64,000 bases of DNA from NCBI GenBank assembly GCA_002314445.1, contig DCFX01000022.1, forward strand, positions 34,707 through 98,706. Reading direction: 5' to 3'. The translations under genes and the position numbers were made by a program. The notes below the pieces were generated by a model that made no database searches, was not told the origin of the DNA, and worked only from the letters and a program-made list of their open reading frames with translations. Shown one piece after another: positions 51,081 to 58,558 of this stretch. The stretch's first letter is position 1. Each line of letters opens with the position of its first letter. The DNA comes from Treponema sp. UBA1793 (GTDB lineage Bacteria > Spirochaetota > Spirochaetia > Treponematales > Treponemataceae).

Positions 51081-52580
51081 TTATTTTACGAACTCTTTTT
51101 TCAGGAAATCAAGATCAAGTTCGGGATAAAGAACATGTTTTGACAGCAGTGCCTTTACCCGTTTCTTTGCTTCATTTTCGACTTTTGAATCGAGCTCGAT
51201 TTTTCCTTTTGCCGGTTTTCCTTCCTTCGTAAGTCCCGGTTTTGTTCCTTTGAGTACGAAGTCTATGATTGCTGCAACTTCCTTCATGTCTTGCGTGTTC
51301 ATACCGAGCGTCGTAATTCCCGGCGTTCCGACCCGGATACCTGATGTCCACCATGGACCGTTTTTGTCAAAGGGAAGTGCATTTGCATTGAGTGTAACAC
51401 CGCATTTGAACATGGCTGCTTCCGCCTGTTTGCCTGTCAGACCATATGTTGTTACATCTATAAGCATAAGGTGGTTCTCAGTTCCACCTGTCTGAAGCCT
51501 CATTCCCAGTTTTATGCAGTCCTCGGCAAGTGCCTGTGCGTTTGCAACGACATTCTGTGCATACTGCTGATAAGCCGGTGTCCGGGCTTCTTTGAATGCG
51601 ATTGCCTTTGCAGCAATAATGTGGTTGAGCGGTCCGCCAAGTACCATCGGGCAGCCTTTGTTGACATCGTCGATAAACTCTTTTTTGCAGAGTATAAGGG
51701 CACCGCGCGGCCCCCGGAGAGTTTTATGCGTTGTCGTCGTAACAATGTCAGCCCATTTGACTGGATCGTAATCGCCGGTGAAAACTTTGCCGGCAACGAG
51801 ACCTGCGAAGTGTGCCATGTCCACCATTAATACTGCGCCGCATTTGTCCGCAATTTCGCGGAACCGACGGAAATTGATCTTGCGGGGATATGCCGAAAAT
51901 CCGGTAAGCAGAATCAGAGGTTTTACTTCCATAGCCTGTTTTTCAATTGCATCATAGTCGAGAAGGCCTGTTTCTCTGTCTACTGTATACGGATGGCTTT
52001 CGAACATTTTTGCAGAAACATTCATGCGGTACCCGTGGGTAAGATGCCCTCCCGAATAATAATCGAGCCCCATCAACTTCTGACTGCCGAGTTTTTTACG
52101 GAGGTCTGCCCACTGTGCTTCTGTCAGGTCGGTGACACTTTTTTCGCCGAATTCTTCAAGAGCCGGCATTTCGATTTTATGATTGAGAATTGACCAGTAA
52201 GCAACAAGGTTTGCATCGCATCCTGCGTGCGGCTGAACGTATGCGTAATCTGCACCGAAAAGTGCTTCCGCTTCACGTGCAGCTGTGGATTCGACAGCAT
52301 CAATGTTTTCACAACCGCCGTAATAGCGGTGTTCCGGATATCCTTCTGCGTATTTGTCTGTGAGCAGATTGCCCATGGCAGCCTGCACATTCAGCGAGCA
52401 GTAGTTCTCGCTTGCCACAAGTTTTAAGTGTGCCCGCTGCGTTTCCAGTTCTTTTACGGTGCTGGCCGCAATATCCGGTCCGACGGCAGCTACTTCCTGC
52501 AGATTTGCAACGTATGCAGTCATTGCTGCATTCGGTTTTCCATTGCACTGGGCAAGATAATCTTCCAAAGGTGTAGACAT
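51081..52580 (-). CDS. glyA: Serine hydroxymethyltransferase
   Basis: 499 residues, longer than the common 420 of other bacteria, as in treponeme GlyA. LKLVASENYCS near residue 50, YAEGYPEHRYYGGCE near 75 and the PLP Lys in TTTTHKTLRGPRG near 282 are present. Interconverts serine and glycine with folate one-carbon units. The leader has a TTGAAA-N17-TATCAT promoter and a probable ZTP riboswitch. Confidence 0.95.
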   Translation of the reverse strand: MSTPLEDYLAQCNGKPNAAMTAYVANLQEVAAVGPDIAASTVKELETQRAHLKLVASENYCSLNVQAAMGNLLTDKYAEGYPEHRYYGGCENIDAVESTAAREAEALFGADYAYVQPHAGCDANLVAYWSILNHKIEMPALEEFGEKSVTDLTEAQWADLRKKLGSQKLMGLDYYSGGHLTHGYRMNVSAKMFESHPYTVDRETGLLDYDAIEKQAMEVKPLILLTGFSAYPRKINFRRFREIADKCGAVLMVDMAHFAGLVAGKVFTGDYDPVKWADIVTTTTHKTLRGPRGALILCKKEFIDDVNKGCPMVLGGPLNHIIAAKAIAFKEARTPAYQQYAQNVVANAQALAEDCIKLGMRLQTGGTENHLMLIDVTTYGLTGKQAEAAMFKCGVTLNANALPFDKNGPWWTSGIRVGTPGITTLGMNTQDMKEVAAIIDFVLKGTKPGLTKEGKPAKGKIELDSKVENEAKKRVKALLSKHVLYPELDLDFLKKEFVK

Positions 52581-52604
52581 TTTTTATACCTCTCAAAAAC
52601 TGAT

Positions 52605-52681
52605 TTTTCCCCGGTCCAGGCGCACGGCCGCAGGTTCCCTTCACGATGGTAATTCATCTGAAACGCCAGAAGGATTCTTCT
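52605..52681 (-). ncRNA. Probable ZTP riboswitch (pfl motif) upstream of glyA
   Basis: On the minus strand: P1 CCTTC with GAAGG; the conserved TGGCG in the internal loop (52668-52664); P2 GATG/CATC; GTGA; and a second hairpin with CGCCTGG in its loop (52622-52616), which can pair with TGGCG as the pseudoknot. glyA is a known target of ZTP riboswitches. The predicted transcription start lies at about 52681, right at the aptamer. The stems differ from consensus in places, so it needs a covariance check. Confidence 0.75.
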
Positions 52682-52687
52682 ATAATT

Positions 52688-52716
52688 ATGATAGTAGAAA
52701 CCTGCAGAAATTTCAA
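52688..52716 (-). promoter_or_regulatory. Promoter of glyA
   Basis: On the minus strand TTGAAA (52716-52711), a 17-base spacer and TATCAT (52693-52688). Confidence 0.75.
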
Positions 52717-52765
52717 CAATGTTACCGGTTATTGAAAAATGGTGCGGCACTTCATTTTAAAATGC

Positions 52766-52794
52766 TTGACACGGAGTCATTTTTGAGTTAGCTT
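52766..52794 (+). promoter_or_regulatory. Promoter of the RRM gene with long leader
   Basis: TTGACA (52766-52771), a 17-base spacer and TAGCTT (52789-52794). The leader is about 145 bases and contains GATTACGG (near 52868) and CCGTAATC (near 52923), which can pair next to the ribosome site. Confidence 0.5.
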
Positions 52795-52947
52795 TGATAT
52801 GATTCTGGTTCTCTAAAGACAGTTCTGATGGATTTTCTTTCGTTTTGAATGAATGTATGCTTCTTCAGATTACGGTATTCAGAAAACGCAGATTGCAGCT
52901 GGCATCAGCAAATAATAAGTGCCGTAATCGGCAAGAGGAACATGGAT

Positions 52948-53247
52948 ATGTCCAAGAAAATTTACGTTGGTAATCTTAATTACGCAACAACAGAGGATAC
53001 TCTGAAAAACAATTTCTCTTCTTTTGGAGAAGTTCTTTCAGCAGTAGTCATCAAAGATCGCTTTACAGAGCAGTCTAAGGGTTTCGGTTTTGTAGAAATG
53101 GCAGATGATTCTGCAGCAGATGCTGCTATTACTGCAATGAACGGAAAGGAAGTTGACGGACGCCGCGTACGCGTGAATATCGCTGAAGAGCGCCCGCAGA
53201 CCCGCCGCCCGAGATATAACAATCGTGATGGTGGAGACCGCCAGTAA
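52948..53247 (+). CDS. RNA-binding protein with a single RRM
   Basis: 99 residues. RNP2 is IYVGNL near residue 5 and RNP1 is KGFGFVEM near 44. A short Arg/Gly/Asn tail (RRPRYNNRDGGDRQ) follows. Resembles small bacterial RRM proteins linked to cold response. ATG 52948 is preferred over 52942 because AGAGGA is 7 bases away. The long leader and strong terminator make it a single-gene unit. Confidence 0.9.
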   Translation: MSKKIYVGNLNYATTEDTLKNNFSSFGEVLSAVVIKDRFTEQSKGFGFVEMADDSAADAAITAMNGKEVDGRRVRVNIAEERPQTRRPRYNNRDGGDRQ

Positions 53248-53272
53248 TCAGTAAAAAATGATTTTTGGAAAA

Positions 53273-53305
53273 CCTGCCGGGTATTATGCCCGGCAGGCTT
53301 TTTTT
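53273..53305 (+). terminator. Terminator after the RRM gene
   Basis: CCTGCCGGG and CCCGGCAGG, perfect 9-base arms, then a T-run. The next promoter begins in the same T-run. Confidence 0.92.
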
Positions 53306-53306
53306 A

Positions 53307-53315
53307 TGCTATAAT
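53307..53315 (+). promoter_or_regulatory. Extended -10 leaderless promoter of the M28 gene
   Basis: TG-C-TATAAT (53307-53315) ends 7 bases before the ATG at 53323. It lacks a -35, which an extended -10 can tolerate. No ribosome site. Confidence 0.65.
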
Positions 53316-53322
53316 AGATAAT

Positions 53323-54222
53323 ATGCAGAACCTTCCTGAACATTTTTCAGAATATCTGGCACCTGATTGCGATAGATGTGCATTTATTCAGTCATATTTA
53401 TCCGGACGAGGTGTGTCGTCTGTCGTACTTCCCGTCGACGGAAAAAATCACGTTTATGTTAAGTTTCCGTCGTTTCAATATAATCCGCAGTTTAAAATAA
53501 AAACGGTGATTGCTCATTACGATAGAACTGCAGGAAGTCCCGGCGCAAATGATAACAGCGCGGCCGACTTCTGTCTTATGGACTGGGCTGTACGCCTTCA
53601 GCAACGGGCAGACTTTCACAATGTCCGCCTCCTTTTTTCCGACGGAGAAGAGCTGGGGTCTCAGGGGGTTGCGGAGCAGGGCGCATTTTCGCTTGCGCTC
53701 TTGTTCAAACGGCTTGGCATAGATAATGACGATGTGTATGTATTCGACTGTGTGGGGCGCGGTACTGTTTTTGTCATCGGAAAATCTGCTGATATGATAA
53801 ATGCACCGTATGCATTCAGGAAAAAAATCATAAGTCTTGAAGGGCGTACGGAAGACCTTCTGCGGAATGCAGGAACGGGCCGCTGGCTTACACTGCCGCT
53901 GCCGTACAGTGACAATGCAGGATTTCTTGCGTGCGGTGTTCCTGCGGTGGCGATTACACTGTTGCCGGAAGACGAAGCTGATAAATATCTGATGGCACTC
54001 GTAAAGGAAAAGACCCTTGAAGGTTTTGTGAGGAATCATGAAATTGAAGGCAGAAACGACCACAAAAAGGAACAGCTGATTCAGAAACTGAAAGACATGA
54101 CACCGCAGACGTGGCATCTTTTCCATACCCCGTACGATAATGAGCAGAGTCTCTCACCTGAAAGTTTTGCAATTATGGCAAAACTTCTTGATGCGCTGGC
54201 TTCTGAGAAAACTGTATTATAG
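53323..54222 (+). CDS. M28-like metallopeptidase, cytoplasmic
   Basis: 299 residues, no signal peptide. AHYDRTAGSPGANDNSAAD near residue 65 and FSDGEELGSQG near 105 carry the His, Asp and Glu pattern of M28 aminopeptidases. SDNAGFLACGVPAVAI near 195 and HTPYDNEQSLS near 268 fit the remaining ligands. Function is likely peptide hydrolysis, though some family members act on other substrates. Confidence 0.82.
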   Translation: MQNLPEHFSEYLAPDCDRCAFIQSYLSGRGVSSVVLPVDGKNHVYVKFPSFQYNPQFKIKTVIAHYDRTAGSPGANDNSAADFCLMDWAVRLQQRADFHNVRLLFSDGEELGSQGVAEQGAFSLALLFKRLGIDNDDVYVFDCVGRGTVFVIGKSADMINAPYAFRKKIISLEGRTEDLLRNAGTGRWLTLPLPYSDNAGFLACGVPAVAITLLPEDEADKYLMALVKEKTLEGFVRNHEIEGRNDHKKEQLIQKLKDMTPQTWHLFHTPYDNEQSLSPESFAIMAKLLDALASEKTVL

Positions 54223-55398
54223 CGCGGAATAGATGACGTTCTTTATGCGGCGTACCGTTGGGGACGTTCCTGTATCGGTCAGCTGTGTCATAAATACCAT
54301 CGTAAGATCGTTTGCCGGATCTATCATCATAAACGTCCCCAGCCAGCCGTCCCATCCGTATTCGCCTGCCGAGGAGAATGATTTGCTTCTTCCCGGATCA
54401 GTCATAATGCGCATAAGGTTTGCGTAAGTGTAGCCTGAAAGATATGGCATTTTATTTTCAAACGATTTCTGCAGAGGCTGTGCAAGCCTTGCATGCCGCA
54501 TAAAGTCTACCGTCCCTTTTTGAAGAATATGTGCATTTTTAAGCGTCCCGCTGCCTAGAAGCATTTGTGTAAATTTCATATAATCATCAATCGTTGAGAC
54601 AAGACCCGCACCTCCGGCTTCATATGCTGCAGGATGCTCCATATTGTGCTGGATACCGAGATTCGGCTCGACATAAACGGATAGTGACGGATGTGCAGTA
54701 TGACAGTAAACTTGGGCAAGCCTGTTCCGTTTTTCTTCAGTGATATAGAACCCCGTATCATCCATTTCAAGCGGTGCAAATATGCGGGTTTTTAGAAAGT
54801 TACCGAATTTTATCCCTGAAACTTTTTCGACGACAGCACCGAGAATATCTGCTGAAAGTCCGTACTGATAATCAGTCCCCGGTTCAAAAGCAAGCGGTAT
54901 TTTTCCGAGCCTCCCTGCGAATTCCATTGTTGTTACGGGAGTATCTGAATCAATTCTTTTTTTTACATCTTCGATGAGCGCTGCCGTCTGTTTTTCGTTT
55001 TCATTTGTGCTGCCGCCGTAAGTAAGGCCGCTTGTCATGTTTAGCAAATCCTGAATTGTTACAGGGCGTGTTGACGAAACTATTTTATCCCCTTTGCAGT
55101 ACATAGGGTCTGCAAACTCCGGAATAAACTTTGCAACATCATCCATCAAATCGATTTTTCCATCTTCTATAAGCATCATGACCGCAGCCGATGTGACCGG
55201 TTTTGTCATTGAGTACATGCGGCAGAGAGTGCTTCTTGAAAATTTTTTTCCGGACTCTCTGTCTGCCATACCGGCCTCCCAGTATCCCTGTTCGTGCCCG
55301 TTTTTATAGATAAGGCAGCTGGCTCCTGCTGTATAGTGAGTCTCTATTGCATCATTAATTATTTCCTGTATGTGATTTAACTGACTGCAGTTCATCAT
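54217..55398 (-). CDS. Serine hydrolase of the beta-lactamase (class C/EstB) fold
   Basis: About 393 residues without a signal peptide. The nucleophile motif SxxK reads SMTK in CRMYSMTKPVTS near residue 60. A Tyr-based motif follows in YQYGLSADI near 168. Family members are esterases, peptidases or penicillin-binding relatives; a real beta-lactamase is unlikely in the cytoplasm. GGGAGA precedes ATG 55398. It converges with and slightly overlaps the M28 gene. Confidence 0.85.
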   Translation of the reverse strand: MMNCSQLNHIQEIINDAIETHYTAGASCLIYKNGHEQGYWEAGMADRESGKKFSRSTLCRMYSMTKPVTSAAVMMLIEDGKIDLMDDVAKFIPEFADPMYCKGDKIVSSTRPVTIQDLLNMTSGLTYGGSTNENEKQTAALIEDVKKRIDSDTPVTTMEFAGRLGKIPLAFEPGTDYQYGLSADILGAVVEKVSGIKFGNFLKTRIFAPLEMDDTGFYITEEKRNRLAQVYCHTAHPSLSVYVEPNLGIQHNMEHPAAYEAGGAGLVSTIDDYMKFTQMLLGSGTLKNAHILQKGTVDFMRHARLAQPLQKSFENKMPYLSGYTYANLMRIMTDPGRSKSFSSAGEYGWDGWLGTFMMIDPANDLTMVFMTQLTDTGTSPTVRRIKNVIYSAL

Positions 55399-55444
55399 CG
55401 TTGTCTCCCTTTTGCTACTATATAACAGCAATTATCAAAACAGG

Positions 55445-56092
55445 TCAACGGAGCTGCTGTGCAGCAAGTCCCAGTTTTTGCAGCCCGTCGTATACTAGCT
55501 GTACGGAAAGTCCTGCAAGAATAAGACCGACTATTTTTTCAAGGACAAATAAACCTGTTGTTCCTATTATCTTGATAAGGAGAGAGGCACTGCGCAGAAC
55601 GAAATATTCGATAAAAAGACCGAGTGCGAGCGCCGCGATTACCATTGCGAATGTGACAGGATTAAACGGCGATGATGCTGTATAGAGCATGATTGTCGTA
55701 ATCATACCGGGACCTGCGATGAGAGGAATTGCAAGCGGAAATATGGCAATCATAGTTGTCTGTTCTGAGTCGAGCGTTGACCTGGGCGTATGACGGGCAC
55801 GGGGTTTGCTCTGAATCATATCGAGCGCTATGGTAAACAGGATAATACCGCCTGAAATATAAAAAGCTCCGGCGGTAATACCGAAAAATTTAAGAATGAA
55901 ATGGCCGAACAGCGCGAATACGAGAAGAACAGCGCCTGCTATAAAGACTGCTTCTTTCAGTATACGCAGCTGAGTTTTGCGTTCATACCCCGCCGCGACA
56001 GCAAGAAAAGGCGGGGTATTGCCAAGCGGGTCGAGGAGAATAATAAAAGTGAAAAAAATCTTCATGAACTGGGAAAACACAGCTGTATTCAT
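55445..56092 (-). CDS. MarC family integral membrane protein
   Basis: 215 residues with six helices. LLDPLGNTPPFLAV near residue 22, SGGIILFTIALDMI near 80 and PLAIPLIAGPGMIT near 118 are typical. The MarC family has no firm transport substrate. A TTGTCC-N17-TATACT promoter ends 7 bases before the ATG, with no ribosome site, so it may be leaderless. Confidence 0.88.
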   Translation of the reverse strand: MNTAVFSQFMKIFFTFIILLDPLGNTPPFLAVAAGYERKTQLRILKEAVFIAGAVLLVFALFGHFILKFFGITAGAFYISGGIILFTIALDMIQSKPRARHTPRSTLDSEQTTMIAIFPLAIPLIAGPGMITTIMLYTASSPFNPVTFAMVIAALALGLFIEYFVLRSASLLIKIIGTTGLFVLEKIVGLILAGLSVQLVYDGLQKLGLAAQQLR

Positions 56093-56099
56093 AAAAATG

Positions 56100-56128
56100 A
56101 GTATAGTGCATGTGCTGTCTCAGGACAA
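56100..56128 (-). promoter_or_regulatory. Leaderless promoter of marC
   Basis: On the minus strand TTGTCC (56128-56123), a 17-base spacer and TATACT (56105-56100), 7 bases before the ATG at 56092. Confidence 0.65.
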
Positions 56129-56134
56129 GTGATG

Positions 56135-57502
56135 CTATTTCCTGAATTCTTTGCTGATTCTGAGAAACATACCAAGTGAAATGAACACCGCAATTATATC
56201 TGCAACAGGCTGTGCAAAAATAATTCCGTTCAATCCTGCCACCGCACGACCTATAAGCAGCATTGGAATGAAGATAAATCCCTGCCGGCTGATTGAAAGA
56301 ACAAGCGTCGGCACTGCTTTTCCGAGTGCCTGAAATGTAAACTCAAAAACAAACATGATGCCGAGCAGAGGGACAGAAAGCATAAGCGCACGGAGCATAG
56401 GAACGCCCTGGGAGATTACTTCACTGCTGCTGATGAATATACCGATAATCTGGTGCGTAAAAAGCAGGTACAAAATCATAAGGATCGTGCCGGAAATGAC
56501 GTTGCTTATCATAGTGAATTTCATTACCGATTTCATCCGCGTAAAATTTTTTGAACCGTAGTTGTATCCTATAAGAGGCTGGCTTCCCATTGCAAGACCG
56601 AGCTGTACGAATACGACGAGCATATTCGCTTTCATTGCGATTCCCATTGATGCAATTGCAATGTCTCCGTATGAAGCAAGAAATTTGTTAAGTATGATAT
56701 TGCTCGTACTCATAAGAATATTATTAAGGGATGCCGGGATGCCTATAGCTGCGACACCTGTCAGTATTCCTCCGCGGATCATAAAATCCGAGGGGCGCAG
56801 GGAGAGCTGCGATTTGCCTCTCAGAATATAGATAAGATAGTATGACACCGTAAGAATGTTTCCAAGTACGGTCGCAATAGCAGCTCCGCCGACTCCCATG
56901 CCAAGAAGCGGAATATGTACTGCCCCGAAAGAAAAACCGGAAAGAATAAAAATCGGATCGAGAATGATATTTGCGATTGTTCCTGTCATCATACCGTTCA
57001 TTGAAACTTTTGCGGCGCCTTCTCCGCGGACGAGATTGCTGAACGCGCTGGAGAGGACGACGGCAGGTGCGCCCCATGCAATATATTTAAGGTAGGTACT
57101 CGCAAAACCAAGCGTATTATCGCTTGCACCTGAAGCTTTCAGGATCGGAGTTGCAAAGAGCAAGAATATTACACAGCCTGTTAAACCTGCTGCAATGCCG
57201 CCGTATAAACAGAACGAGCTGATCTGATGTGCTTTGCTGTAATCTTTTTCTCCAAGTGCGCGGGAAAGAAATGTGGATCCTCCTATGCCGAACATGTTTC
57301 CTGCTGCCATAAGCAGAAGAAAAACAGGCGTCGCAATGGAGACTGCAGCAACCTGATTCGGATCGCCGATCTGGCCGACAAAAAACGTGTCAACCATATT
57401 ATACAGGACAGTAACCATCATGCTGACAACAGTCGGAACTGCAAGCTTTAATACAGACTTCGGAACAGGTTCACTTTCAAAAAGAGCAATGTTTTGTATC
57501 AT
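56135..57502 (-). CDS. MATE family efflux transporter
   Basis: 455 residues, 12 helices in two halves. LAVPTVVSMMVTVLYNMVDTFFVGQIG near residue 20 is characteristic; the ends of helices hold conserved Gly and Pro. Exports drugs or cationic compounds in exchange for Na+ or H+. It starts 2 bases after the MarR gene stop, so the pair is an operon in which the regulator probably represses the pump. Confidence 0.92.
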   Translation of the reverse strand: MIQNIALFESEPVPKSVLKLAVPTVVSMMVTVLYNMVDTFFVGQIGDPNQVAAVSIATPVFLLLMAAGNMFGIGGSTFLSRALGEKDYSKAHQISSFCLYGGIAAGLTGCVIFLLFATPILKASGASDNTLGFASTYLKYIAWGAPAVVLSSAFSNLVRGEGAAKVSMNGMMTGTIANIILDPIFILSGFSFGAVHIPLLGMGVGGAAIATVLGNILTVSYYLIYILRGKSQLSLRPSDFMIRGGILTGVAAIGIPASLNNILMSTSNIILNKFLASYGDIAIASMGIAMKANMLVVFVQLGLAMGSQPLIGYNYGSKNFTRMKSVMKFTMISNVISGTILMILYLLFTHQIIGIFISSSEVISQGVPMLRALMLSVPLLGIMFVFEFTFQALGKAVPTLVLSISRQGFIFIPMLLIGRAVAGLNGIIFAQPVADIIAVFISLGMFLRISKEFRK

Positions 57503-57504
57503 AA

Positions 57505-57966
57505 TTATTTATTCTCCAGCACTTCTTCTGAAGCGATATTTTCGAGCACTTTATCCAGAAGGGCATGCATCATTTTTTTTTCTTTTTCGGACATATTCTT
57601 CTCCAGTATTGAATCCATTTTCTGCCGGTGCTTTTTTACCATTTTCCATGTTTTTGAAGCATCAATTGATGCAGTGACCAGTGTACAGCGTTTATCATCC
57701 GGGTCTGCCTTTGTTGTAACGAATCCTTTTTCTTCAAGACGGCTTACGATGCCGATGACAGTCGGGTGCGTAAGTTGAAAATAATTTTCTATTGATTTAA
57801 GATTGACAGACTGTCCTTTGCATTCGTCTTCGAGATATGAAAGCAGATTTATTTGTGAAAACGTAAGTCCTGACGGCTTTAATTCTGTATCAATCGAATT
57901 TATGAGCATTTCATTTATCAGCTTGATCTTATAACCCAGAGGCTTATTATTGTCAATTGGTAGCAT
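57505..57966 (-). CDS. MarR family regulator of the MATE pump
   Basis: 153 residues. GLTFSQINLLSYLEDECKG, then SVNLKSIENYFQLTHPTVIGIVSRLEEKGFV and DDKRCTLVTAS give the winged helix-turn-helix. The start ATG lies inside one arm of a 14-base inverted repeat and has no ribosome site; its promoter ends 7 bases upstream. It probably represses itself and the pump until a ligand binds. Confidence 0.92.
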   Translation of the reverse strand: MLPIDNNKPLGYKIKLINEMLINSIDTELKPSGLTFSQINLLSYLEDECKGQSVNLKSIENYFQLTHPTVIGIVSRLEEKGFVTTKADPDDKRCTLVTASIDASKTWKMVKKHRQKMDSILEKNMSEKEKKMMHALLDKVLENIASEEVLENK

Positions 57967-57996
57967 GCGACGAATAATAGTAGCATGCTACCAATT
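57955..57996. promoter_or_regulatory. MarR operator: 14-base inverted repeat
   Basis: AATTGGTAGCATGC (57955-57968) and GCATGCTACCAATT (57983-57996), perfect arms with a 14-base spacer. One arm covers the start of the marR coding region, the other the spacer of its own promoter. A central TAGCATGCTA (57981-57990) is itself a palindrome. Confidence 0.85.
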
Positions 57997-58002
57997 TGTC
58001 AA
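57974..58002 (-). promoter_or_regulatory. Leaderless promoter of marR-MATE
   Basis: On the minus strand TTGACA (58002-57997), a 17-base spacer and TATTAT (57979-57974). The ATG at 57966 is 7 bases past the -10 box, so the message should begin at the start codon. Confidence 0.85.
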
Positions 58003-58014
58003 TTGCCCGGGTAC

Positions 58015-58044
58015 TTGACTTTTGCCAAAGAGTATCTGTAGAAT
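58015..58044 (+). promoter_or_regulatory. Divergent promoter of the second MarR gene
   Basis: TTGACT (58015-58020), an 18-base spacer and TAGAAT (58039-58044). Confidence 0.65.
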
Positions 58045-58070
58045 TTAAAAAACGGAAAGGATTGGTTCTT

Positions 58071-58517
58071 ATGGATAAAAAACTTATAAAGTCGTTTTAC
58101 GATGCTTGTTATGCTGCAAAAAAAATTGTCGAAACGATACCTCCGTTGCCGAGAGGGCTGTCTCCCCATCATCTGCATGTCATCAATGCGGTTCATTCGT
58201 TGAGCCAGGTGCAGGAAAATGTACGGATTATCGACATCGCAATGAGACTTGACCTTTCAAAGGGGACAGCGGCTGAATATGTTCATGAACTTTCTGAAAA
58301 ACAGCTGGCAATAAAATATTCTATGGACAACAAGCGTTATATGTATGTCAGGCTGACAAAACAGGGAGATCAGTATTATGCCGACTACGTCGAAAAATAT
58401 CATGAAAAGTTAACACACATATTCGACGGTGTGAACAACAACGATATGCTGATAACTATACGGACTATTCAACAGGCTTATTATCTTATATATCAGGAAA
58501 GAAATAATAAACAGTGA
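58071..58517 (+). CDS. MarR family regulator of the GH31 operon
   Basis: About 148 residues. LSPHHLHVINAVHSL, then VRIIDIAMRLDLSKGTAAEYVHELSEKQLAIKYSMDNKR is the winged helix-turn-helix. ATG 58071 has GGAAAGG upstream and fits better than the earlier in-frame codons at 57996, which lie inside the neighbouring operator. First gene of an operon with GH31 and a Nudix enzyme, so it may respond to sugar or stress. Confidence 0.88.
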   Translation: MDKKLIKSFYDACYAAKKIVETIPPLPRGLSPHHLHVINAVHSLSQVQENVRIIDIAMRLDLSKGTAAEYVHELSEKQLAIKYSMDNKRYMYVRLTKQGDQYYADYVEKYHEKLTHIFDGVNNNDMLITIRTIQQAYYLIYQERNNKQ

Positions 58518-58558
58518 GGATAGTAATCCGTCATATAATTATACGATTAGGGGGATAT

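Noticed and set aside
54217..55398. True beta-lactamase resistance gene
   Set aside because: No signal peptide and only the general serine-hydrolase fold; an esterase or peptidase is more likely.
57996..58070. Longer N-terminus for the second MarR protein
   Set aside because: The extension runs through the operator and promoter, while ATG 58071 has a good ribosome site.
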